From Prevotella sp. CAG:732 (GTDB lineage Bacteria > Bacteroidota > Bacteroidia > Bacteroidales > Bacteroidaceae), in assembly GCA_000436035.1 (NCBI GenBank), contig FR893305.1, forward strand, positions 1 to 10,436: a stretch of 10,436 nt of DNA, given 5' to 3'. Shown here one piece after another: positions 4,770 through 10,436 of this stretch. The stretch's first letter is position 1. Each line of letters begins with the position of its first letter. The position numbers and the translations under genes are program-made. The notes beneath the pieces are model-generated. The model was given only the letters and a program-made list of their open reading frames with translations. It did not search any database and was not told the DNA's origin.

Positions 4770-6944
4770 ATGAGAAAAATCCTAAGCCTTACAGTGGCTT
4801 GTCTCCTGACAAGCTGGATGTCTGCACAGACGGTTGCCAACATGGACAGCCTGAAAGCAGAGAAGAAATCAGTCGCCACTTCCATCAAACTTACAGGCAA
4901 GCTCACCACCGTGGGAAATTCTGATTTCCGACAGATGAGAGACCTCTGTTGGCAGTTGCGCCATGTCGATCTGAGTGCGTCGGATTGTCCTTCCATTCCG
5001 AAGAACGCCTTCCACTCTCGCCATCACTTGCAATCCATCATTTTGCCTGCCAATCTTCAGTCGATTGGCTCACAAGCCTTCTTCGCTTGCGACAAACTAC
5101 AATCTATCAGTTTGCCAATCCAGGTAAAACAAGTGGGCAAAGCTGCTTTTTCGGGTTGCAAGAACTTGCAAGACATCACCATCAATGGCACACCCAAGAT
5201 AGAAGACTTCGCTTTTGCCAACCTTCATTCGTTGAAGGTCATCACTTTGACTTCCAAGATTCCACCTCAGGCTAGCGCCTCCACTTTCTCAGGCATCAAC
5301 CTCGGCGAATGTCGCCTTGTCGTACCGAAGGGAAGCGAGAAGGCATACCGAAAAGCTGAGGGATGGAAACTTTTCTATGGCATCAACAAACAGGCGAGAG
5401 AAGTTTGCAACCCAACCGACTGTCTGATTCCTGTTCCGATGAAGTTGACCGTAAACCAGAAGCAGGCTCCTCTCGAAGTGAATGGCATCTGGAGCATCAA
5501 GTCGGCTGATGGTTTGAGCAACGAACAAGAACATGCGCTCAGAATCTTGGGCGAGAGAATCGACAAGAGCAAGGTGAACAAATCGAAGAAGCTCACCCTC
5601 ACCTTGGCATTGGACGAAAGCCTTGATGACCCAGAATCCTACACGCTCGACGTAAAGGCTAAGGAAGTTATCATCAAGGGAAAGACAGCCGCTGGTGTAT
5701 TCTATGGTTTGATGACCTTCGACCAGTTGCTCCGTGGCGATGGCTCCAAGAAGTGCAGCGATGCCATCATGCAAGCCTCCGTATCCGATCAGCCACGCAC
5801 GCATGTAAGAGAGTTGATGCTCGACCCAGTGCGAACCTTCATCCCATTCGACCAGCTCAAGGCATTCATCCCAGAGATGGCTCGCTACAAGCTCAATGCC
5901 GTGCATCTCCACCTCGTGGACGACCAAGGTTGGCGCATCGAGATCAAGAAATATCCTAGATTGACAGCCGAGGCAAGCAGCCGTTGGAACATGGACGACA
6001 TGCTGATGCCTATCAAGGGCTATTACACCCAGGAGCAAATGAAGGAGTTTGTGGCATACGCAGCCAAATATCACATCCAAGTGATACCAGAGATAGAGAT
6101 GCCTGGTCATGAGGTGGCAGCCATCAGCGTTTATCCAGAGCTTACCTGCCATGCCAAACAAGTACCTATCCGTACCACTTGCGGTGTGTCAGACGAACTT
6201 CTCTGTCCGGGCAACGAGTTCACCTACGAGTTCTTGGGCAATGTATTCAAGGAGTTGGCTGATATATTCCCTTCTCCTTATATCCACTTGGGTGGCGATG
6301 AGGCTGGCAATCCGGCACTCGACTGTTGGACCTCCTGTCCTAAGTGCCAGGCATTGAAGAAGAAGTTGGGTATCACCACCACCGATCGTTCCGAGAACTG
6401 GCGATTGCAGGGCTATCTCTTCGACCACATCATTGATATGCTCAAGACGAAGTACCACAAGACACCGATGTTCTGGTATGAGACCGACTTCAAGAAGATT
6501 CAGCCGGGCTGTATCACCTTCGCTTGGCGTGTCGGCCTGACGAAAGAAGCCCTCGACGCAGCCATCCGCAACAATGCCCGCGTCATGCTTTGTCCTGGCG
6601 AGCACTGCTATCTCGACTATCCGATGGCTAAGGGCGACATGCCTGAGGTCAACTGGGGTATGCCAACCACCACCCTCAAGAACACCTACGACCTCGACCC
6701 AAGCTGGGGCATGGGCGACGAATTTGAGAAGAACAACCTCTTCGGTGTGGCAGGAACTCTTTGGAGCGAGTGCATCAACACCCCTGAGCGCATCTACTAC
6801 CAAGCATATCCTAGAGCCTTGGCACTTGCCGAGGTGGGATGGAGCCAAGACAAGAATCGCTCTTGGAACGGTTTCCTCCATCGCTTGAAGCCAACGCTCA
6901 ACGACATGATGAGAAGAGGCATCACCTTCTCGCTGGAGTATTGA
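4770..6944 (+). CDS. Secreted GH20 beta-N-acetylhexosaminidase with N-terminal BspA-type leucine-rich repeats
   Basis: A 724-residue exported enzyme. Residues 1-19 are a signal peptide (MRK, hydrophobic core, SA before Q20); no lipobox is convincing. Residues about 60-205 are BspA/LRR_5-type repeats: LQSIGSQAFFACDKLQSISL (98-117), QVGKAAFSGC (121-130), then the usual closing module with VPKGSEKAYRKAEGWKLF (185-202). A GH20b-like domain starts at IPVPMKL (220-226). The GH20 barrel covers about 345-690, with Arg355 in LDPVRTF, VIPEIEMPGH (438-447), the catalytic Asp510-Glu511 pair in IHLGGDEAGN (505-514), CYLDYP (613-618) and LWSE (664-667). GH20 enzymes remove terminal GlcNAc or GalNAc by substrate-assisted catalysis. 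The repeats may bind glycan, protein or the cell surface. Release into the periplasm is sure; surface display is inference. No SusC/D or sulfatase genes lie beside it. An own promoter and a strong terminator make it a single-gene unit. Confidence 0.93.
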   Translation: MRKILSLTVACLLTSWMSAQTVANMDSLKAEKKSVATSIKLTGKLTTVGNSDFRQMRDLCWQLRHVDLSASDCPSIPKNAFHSRHHLQSIILPANLQSIGSQAFFACDKLQSISLPIQVKQVGKAAFSGCKNLQDITINGTPKIEDFAFANLHSLKVITLTSKIPPQASASTFSGINLGECRLVVPKGSEKAYRKAEGWKLFYGINKQAREVCNPTDCLIPVPMKLTVNQKQAPLEVNGIWSIKSADGLSNEQEHALRILGERIDKSKVNKSKKLTLTLALDESLDDPESYTLDVKAKEVIIKGKTAAGVFYGLMTFDQLLRGDGSKKCSDAIMQASVSDQPRTHVRELMLDPVRTFIPFDQLKAFIPEMARYKLNAVHLHLVDDQGWRIEIKKYPRLTAEASSRWNMDDMLMPIKGYYTQEQMKEFVAYAAKYHIQVIPEIEMPGHEVAAISVYPELTCHAKQVPIRTTCGVSDELLCPGNEFTYEFLGNVFKELADIFPSPYIHLGGDEAGNPALDCWTSCPKCQALKKKLGITTTDRSENWRLQGYLFDHIIDMLKTKYHKTPMFWYETDFKKIQPGCITFAWRVGLTKEALDAAIRNNARVMLCPGEHCYLDYPMAKGDMPEVNWGMPTTTLKNTYDLDPSWGMGDEFEKNNLFGVAGTLWSECINTPERIYYQAYPRALALAEVGWSQDKNRSWNGFLHRLKPTLNDMMRRGITFSLEY

Positions 6945-6979
6945 TTCTAATGGAAATATCTCCTCATTGGAGTATTGAT
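6934..6979 (+). repeat. 12-bp direct repeat across the GH20 stop codon
   Basis: TGGAGTATTGAT occurs at 6934-6945, covering the last codons and TGA stop of the GH20 gene, and again at 6968-6979, 34 bp on. It looks like a small duplication of the gene's 3' end. Confidence 0.6.
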
Positions 6980-6986
6980 ATGGCAC

Positions 6987-7024
6987 AAGGCTTTTCCTAG
7001 TTTCGGCTAAGAAAAGCCTTTTTT
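6987..7024 (+). terminator. Rho-independent terminator of the GH20 gene
   Basis: AAGGCTTTTC (6987-6996) pairs perfectly with GAAAAGCCTT (7011-7020), with an inner TAG/CTA pairing in the loop, and a run of six T ends at 7024. It lies 43 bp after the GH20 stop and ahead of the metY promoter. Confidence 0.88.
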
Positions 7025-7032
7025 GATGCGAA

Positions 7033-7048
7033 TACCACAAACGTGGTA
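7033..7048. promoter_or_regulatory. Perfect 6-bp inverted repeat upstream of the metY promoter
   Basis: TACCAC (7033-7038), loop AAAC, GTGGTA (7043-7048). It sits about 47 bp before the metY -7 box, where an activator or repressor site could lie. No known regulator site is recognised. It is too short to exclude chance. Confidence 0.25.
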
Positions 7049-7094
7049 GCCATAATGCCACTACTGTGCGATTTCCTACCCCAAAAAATCGCCG

Positions 7095-7102
7095 TATCTT
7101 TG
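7095..7102 (+). promoter_or_regulatory. -7 box (TATCTTTG) of the metY-cysK operon
   Basis: TATCTTTG followed by CAGC matches the Bacteroidetes -7 consensus. TTTC at 7072-7075 lies 19 bp upstream as a weak -33 candidate. The leader before the start codon is only about 40 nt, too short for a SAM or other large riboswitch. Confidence 0.7.
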
Positions 7103-7146
7103 CAGCGTCAATCAGAGATTAATAATTTAAAGAAAGGACATAGATT

Positions 7147-8442
7147 ATGAGTACAGAAAAGAAACTTCGCTTTGAGACACTTCAGCTGCACGTAGGTCAA
7201 GAGAACCCTGATCCAGCTACCGACGCTCGTGCGGTACCTATCTACCAGACCACCAGTTATGTGTTTCGCAACTCTCAGCACGCAGCCGATCGCTTCGGTC
7301 TTCGTGACGCAGGTAACATCTATGGTCGTTTGACCAACTCTACCCAGGGTGTATTCGAGGATCGTGTAGCAGCCCTCGAAGGTGGTGTAGCTGGCTTGGC
7401 AGTCGCTTCTGGTGCAGCAGCTGTAACATACGCTCTCCAGAACATCGTACAGAACGGCGACCACATCGTTGCAGCCGACAACCTCTATGGTGGTTCTTTC
7501 AACCTCATCACACATACACTCAGCACACAGGGCGTTACCAACACCATCGTTGACGTTCGCGACTTCGCTGCTGTCGAGGCTGCTATCCAGCCAAACACCA
7601 AGGTGCTCTACGCTGAGACCTTCGGCAATCCAAACTCTGACGTAACCGACATCGACAAGTTGGCAGAGATTGCTCATCGTCACAACATCCCATTGATTAT
7701 CGACAATACATTTGGCACCCCATATTTGATTCGTCCTATCGAGCACGGAGCCGACATCGTAGTTCACTCAGCTACCAAGTTCATCGGCGGTCATGGTTCA
7801 TCTCTCGGTGGTGTCATCGTAGATGGTGGTAAGTTCGACTGGAAGGCAAATGCCGACAAGTTCCCTACCCTCGCTAAGCCAGACCCATCTTATCATGGTG
7901 CTATCTTCGCCGACGTAGCAGGTCCAGCAGCCTTCGTAACTCGTATCCGTGCGGTCATCCTTCGTGATACAGGTGCAACCATCAGCCCATTCAACGCTTG
8001 GATTTTGCTCCAGGGCTTGGAGACATTGAGCCTCCGTGTAGAGCGCCACGTACAGAACGCATTGAAGATTGTGGAGTACTTGGAGAAGAATCCTAAGGTA
8101 GCCAAGGTAAATCACCCATCCGTACCTACCCATCCAGACCACGAGCTCTACAAGAAGCTCTATCCTAATGGTGCAGGTTCTATCTTCACCTTCGAGATCA
8201 AGGGCGGTCAGGAGCAGGCATGGGAGTTCATCGACCACTTGCGCATCTTCTCATTGCTCGCCAATGTGGCTGATGTGAAGTCACTCGTTATCCACCCAGC
8301 TACCACCACTCACTCTCAGATGAGTCCTGAGGAGTTGGAGCAGCAGCACATCTATCCTTCTACCATCCGCTTGAGCGTTGGTATCGAGAATATTGATGAC
8401 TTGCTGGAGGCACTTGACGAGGCATTCACCTATGTAAAATAA
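7147..8442 (+). CDS. metY: O-acetylhomoserine sulfhydrylase (Cys/Met metabolism PLP-dependent family)
   Basis: A 431-residue cytosolic PLP enzyme of the gamma family. It most likely condenses O-acetyl-L-homoserine with sulfide to homocysteine, the direct sulfhydrylation route to methionine. Visible motifs are VPIYQTTSYVF (30-40), IYGRLTNST (58-66, whose Tyr and Arg contact the cofactor phosphate), SGAAA (88-92), NLYGGS (112-117), IIDNTFG (184-190, Asp186 to the pyridine nitrogen) and the Schiff-base lysine 211 in SATKFIGGHGSSLGG. The length near 430 and the extra segment after GGVIVDGG (about 226-262) are typical of MetY rather than of the shorter MetB/MetC lyases. Its start is supported by AAAGGA (7133-7138), a Shine-Dalgarno-like site that is unusual in this window. 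It is followed after 16 bp by cysK, and both use sulfide, so co-regulation is expected. OAH versus OAS preference cannot be fixed from sequence. Confidence 0.92.
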   Translation: MSTEKKLRFETLQLHVGQENPDPATDARAVPIYQTTSYVFRNSQHAADRFGLRDAGNIYGRLTNSTQGVFEDRVAALEGGVAGLAVASGAAAVTYALQNIVQNGDHIVAADNLYGGSFNLITHTLSTQGVTNTIVDVRDFAAVEAAIQPNTKVLYAETFGNPNSDVTDIDKLAEIAHRHNIPLIIDNTFGTPYLIRPIEHGADIVVHSATKFIGGHGSSLGGVIVDGGKFDWKANADKFPTLAKPDPSYHGAIFADVAGPAAFVTRIRAVILRDTGATISPFNAWILLQGLETLSLRVERHVQNALKIVEYLEKNPKVAKVNHPSVPTHPDHELYKKLYPNGAGSIFTFEIKGGQEQAWEFIDHLRIFSLLANVADVKSLVIHPATTTHSQMSPEELEQQHIYPSTIRLSVGIENIDDLLEALDEAFTYVK

Positions 8443-8458
8443 TTTAATTTAGAACGCT

Positions 8459-9406
8459 ATGACAAAGATATATAAGCAGATTACCGACTTAATCGGTAAA
8501 ACCCCTTTGGTGGAGCTGGGCAAGTACTCAGCCTCCAAAGGTTTGGAGAACCCAATCATCGCAAAGGTCGAGTTTTTCAACCCTGGCGGTAGTGTGAAAG
8601 ACCGTATCGCATTCGCCATGATCGAGGATGCAGAGAAGAAAGGTCTCTTAAAACCAGGAGCCACCATCATCGAACCTACCAGTGGTAATACTGGCGTCGG
8701 TTTGGCATTGGTATCAGCCGTCAAGGGCTATCACCTCATCCTCACCATGCCTGAGACCATGAGTATCGAGCGTAGAAACTTGGTGAAGGCTTACGGCGCA
8801 CAGGTGAAACTGACGAGTGGCAAAGATGGTATGCCAGGAGCCATCAAGGCAGCCGAGGAATTGAGAGATTCTATCCCGGGCTCAGTCATCTTGGAGCAGT
8901 TTGAGAATCCAGCCAACCCAGCCAAGCACTATGAGACCACGGGGCCTGAGATTTGGGCTGACACCGATGGTGAGGTTGACATCTTCGTTGCTGGTGTAGG
9001 TACGGGCGGTACGATTTCTGGTATCGGCAAGTACTTGAAGGAGCAGAATCCTAACGTGAAGGTCATCGCCGTAGAACCTGCCACTTCTCCAGTATTGAAT
9101 GGCGGTCAGAGCGGTCCTCACAAGATTCAGGGCATTGGCGCAGGCTTCATCCCTAAGACCTACTCTGCCGAGTACATCGACGAAGTGTATGATGTACAGA
9201 ACGACGATGCCATCAAGGCAGGTCGTGAGTTGGCTCAGACCGAGGGGCTCTTAGTAGGTATCTCTTCAGGTGCCGCAGCCTTCGCTGCCACCGAGATAGC
9301 CAAACGTCCAGAAAACAAAGGTAAGAAGATTGTCGCTCTCTTGCCAGATACAGGTGAGCGTTATCTGAGTACAGTACTCTACGCTTTCGAGGAATATCCT
9401 CTGTAA
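8459..9406 (+). CDS. cysK: Cysteine synthase A (O-acetylserine sulfhydrylase)
   Basis: A 315-residue fold-type II PLP enzyme that makes cysteine from O-acetylserine and sulfide in the cytosol. The cofactor lysine is Lys47 in NPGGSVKDR (41-49). The substrate loop is PTSGNTG (73-79), the phosphate-binding loop GTGGT (181-185), and the C-terminal block LVGISSGAAA (265-274) with PDTGERYLST (296-305) is diagnostic. The motif KIQGIGAGFIP (222-232) is of the CysK type, and there is no CBS-type regulatory extension. The gene starts 16 bp after metY without its own promoter box, so it is the second gene of that operon. No serine acetyltransferase (cysE) is present nearby. Two hairpins follow the stop, consistent with the end of the transcription unit. 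Confidence 0.95.
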   Translation: MTKIYKQITDLIGKTPLVELGKYSASKGLENPIIAKVEFFNPGGSVKDRIAFAMIEDAEKKGLLKPGATIIEPTSGNTGVGLALVSAVKGYHLILTMPETMSIERRNLVKAYGAQVKLTSGKDGMPGAIKAAEELRDSIPGSVILEQFENPANPAKHYETTGPEIWADTDGEVDIFVAGVGTGGTISGIGKYLKEQNPNVKVIAVEPATSPVLNGGQSGPHKIQGIGAGFIPKTYSAEYIDEVYDVQNDDAIKAGRELAQTEGLLVGISSGAAAFAATEIAKRPENKGKKIVALLPDTGERYLSTVLYAFEEYPL

Positions 9407-9427
9407 AGCAATATGTCCTATCACTTT

Positions 9428-9449
9428 CCTCGCTTAGCGATAAGCGAGG
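9428..9449 (+). terminator. First hairpin after cysK
   Basis: CCTCGCTTA (9428-9436) pairs perfectly with TAAGCGAGG (9441-9449) around a GCGA loop, 22 bp after the cysK stop. No T-run follows, so it may protect the 3' end or assist the next hairpin rather than terminate alone. Confidence 0.55.
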
Positions 9450-9459
9450 GAATACTATT

Positions 9460-9509
9460 AAATCTAGCAATGGACCGTTTTGGCCCATCGCTAGATTTTC
9501 TCGTTTTCA
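9460..9509 (+). terminator. Rho-independent terminator of the metY-cysK operon
   Basis: AAATCTAGC (9460-9468) pairs with GCTAGATTT (9490-9498). The inner part ATGG/CCAT and CC/GG extends the stem with two A-C mismatches. T-rich sequence (TTTTCTCGTTTTC) follows. This fits a terminator placed about 55 bp after cysK. Confidence 0.75.
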
Positions 9510-9547
9510 ATGTCAGTTTTTATAACTGTTTCTGCCCCCATGTGACA
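9507..9547 (+). repeat. Dispersed repeat, copy 2 (about 41 bp)
   Basis: Second copy of the sequence at 4591-4633, same orientation, sharing AACTGTTTCTGCCCCCA then TGTGACA (9524-9547) and a less conserved left part from TCAATGT (9507-9513). Relative to copy 1 it lacks two T and the hairpin's right arm. Confidence 0.7.
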
Positions 9548-9626
9548 GCCTTTTAGCAAGAAACGTTCGAAATATTTGGCGGTATTGAATAGAAACATTA
9601 ATCTATCTTAAATAATTGATTTAAAA

Positions 9627-9655
9627 AGCTGATGCACCATTTCAGTGCATCAGCT
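9627..9655 (-). terminator. Rho-independent terminator of the GH109-type gene
   Basis: AGCTGATGCAC (9627-9637) and GTGCATCAGCT (9645-9655) form a perfect 11-bp stem with a 7-nt loop. Read on the minus strand the stem is followed by a T-run (TTTTTAAAT), so it serves the gene that ends at 9723. On the + strand no T-run follows. Confidence 0.85.
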
Positions 9656-9664
9656 CATTCTTAT

Positions 9665-9686
9665 GTCTTGCCCTTTCCTGCAAGAC
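9665..9686 (-). other. Second hairpin in the GH109 3' region
   Basis: GTCTTGC (9665-9671) and GCAAGAC (9680-9686) pair perfectly around an 8-nt loop, between the GH109-type stop and its terminator. No T-run follows on the minus strand. It may be a 3'-end stabilising structure. The rest of the 9548-9722 stretch shows nothing further. Confidence 0.4.
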
Positions 9687-9722
9687 CGACTTTTAGATTG
9701 ATGATTTCTATTTCTGAAGACC

Positions 9723-10436
9723 TTACTTGATGGCCTTCTCTGCCGCAGCCACAGCCTTGGCAACGCCCTTGTTGAGAGCCACTTGCGCTTTTTTCTTGGC
9801 TGCATCGGTCTTGGCATTCATCATGTTGTCGTAGAGCGTCCAGAGCTTCAACTTGGCGGTAGCCTCCTTGTATGCCTTGGTGTAGGCATTGGCGGTAGCC
9901 TCTGTGGCAGCCTCCTGCTCAGGAGTGGCATAAGCGTGACGATAGCCCTTCTCCTTATTCCACAAGCCACGAGTGAAGTCTGGGAACGTCACTGGAGAAC
10001 AGTCGTTGTCAAGAGAGATGGCACTCAACTCGGCGATGGCACACCACTCTGCCAAGTCATACACATCCATGTCGAGTGGCAAACCGTTCTGCAAGCAGTA
10101 GATGAGACGGGCACACATGACGAAGTCCATGCCGCCATGACCGCCCACCTCCTTGGCGAGCTTGCCAAACTTCTTGAGTATCGGACTCTCATATTTCTCC
10201 TCCAAAGCCTTGCGCTGCTCATCTGGCATAAAGCTATGAGTAGATAAGTCATCCACCTTAGGTTGGTTGCCCGTAGCCTTCAACTGACTGGCATCGACTG
10301 CGTAGCCTTCCACAGGATACTTATTGGCAAATCCTCTCGTTCCCGTCAACTGATAGAGACGGTTGTAAGGCTGAGGATTCATCACGTCGTGCTGGAGTTC
10401 GATTACTTTCTCGCCCTCGGTGCGAATGAGCGTCGT
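9723..10436 (-). CDS. GH109-type glycosidase (Gfo/Idh/MocA fold), C-terminal part
   Basis: The minus-strand frame is open to the window edge, so the N-terminal NAD-binding domain lies beyond base 10436 and 237 C-terminal residues are seen. They begin TTLIRTEGEKVIELQHDVMN and continue PQPYNRLYQLTGTRGFANKYP, then VGGHGGMDFVMCARLIYCL and NGLPLDMDVYDLAEWCAIAELS. These blocks are characteristic of glycoside hydrolase family 109, NAD-dependent enzymes whose founding members are alpha-N-acetylgalactosaminidases. The GGHGGMDF block is in the substrate-binding domain and HGG is probably catalytic. The last 70 residues are alanine/lysine-rich and helical (KLKLWTLYDNMMNAKTDAAKKK). Bacteroidetes members are usually exported, but the N-terminus is not visible. 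A GTG at 10385 could be taken for a start, yet conserved sequence precedes it. Substrate within the family is uncertain. Confidence 0.85.
   Translation of the reverse strand, partial: TTLIRTEGEKVIELQHDVMNPQPYNRLYQLTGTRGFANKYPVEGYAVDASQLKATGNQPKVDDLSTHSFMPDEQRKALEEKYESPILKKFGKLAKEVGGHGGMDFVMCARLIYCLQNGLPLDMDVYDLAEWCAIAELSAISLDNDCSPVTFPDFTRGLWNKEKGYRHAYATPEQEAATEATANAYTKAYKEATAKLKLWTLYDNMMNAKTDAAKKKAQVALNKGVAKAVAAAEKAIK

Noticed and set aside
4739..4924. 61-codon plus-strand frame overlapping the GH20 start
   Set aside because: It overlaps the signal peptide and mature start of GH20 out of frame and has no recognisable motif.
5289..6161. Minus-strand open frame of 290 codons opposite the GH20 gene
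   Set aside because: Antisense to conserved GH20 catalytic sequence, with an unrecognisable His/Cys-rich product. The similar frames at 6189-7061 and 7108-7767 were rejected for the same reason.
7095..7146. SAM or other sulfur-related riboswitch before metY
   Set aside because: The leader after the predicted start site is about 40 nt and contains no conserved multi-helix core.
9407..9722. Hidden small gene or tRNA in the 316-bp gap after cysK
   Set aside because: Only hairpins, terminators and the dispersed repeat were found. No cloverleaf or credible coding frame with a start signal was seen.

Overview
The window reads as chromosomal DNA of a Bacteroidales bacterium, most likely Prevotella or Segatella. 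Several genes start just behind a TAnnTTTG box, the Bacteroidetes sigma-ABfr -7 element, and most lack a clear Shine-Dalgarno site. The encoded families also fit: BspA-type leucine-rich repeats, GH20, GH109 and a MetY/CysK pair. I name the genus from style and content only, not from a marker gene.

Layout, left to right: (1) the 3' end of a TrkH-type potassium transporter and a complete class I mannose-6-phosphate isomerase, both on +, probably co-transcribed. (2) A long imperfect inverted repeat between convergent genes. (3) A two-gene minus-strand operon of a compact ABC/RecF-like ATPase followed by a DUF4435 protein with TOPRIM-like acidic motifs. (4) A divergent EamA/DMT exporter on +, with -7 boxes on both strands only about 20 bp apart. 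(5) A secreted GH20 beta-N-acetylhexosaminidase with a BspA-type leucine-rich repeat module at its N-terminus. (6) A sulfur-assimilation operon, metY-like then cysK. (7) A 316-bp convergent intergenic stretch with terminators for both sides and a second copy of a repeat seen before the GH20 gene. (8) The 3' part of a minus-strand GH109-type (Gfo/Idh/MocA fold) glycosidase.

How the genes work together: MetY and CysK both use sulfide, the first to make homocysteine from O-acetylhomoserine and the second to make cysteine from O-acetylserine. GH20 and GH109 enzymes both remove N-acetylhexosamines from glycans, which suggests host or dietary glycan use. ManA links mannose-6-phosphate to fructose-6-phosphate.

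The most interesting item is the ATPase plus DUF4435 pair. Its domain make-up and gene order match PARIS anti-phage systems (AriA ATPase, then AriB TOPRIM/DUF4435), but the ATPase is unusually short. It may be a divergent or minimal relative, or a related non-defence pair.
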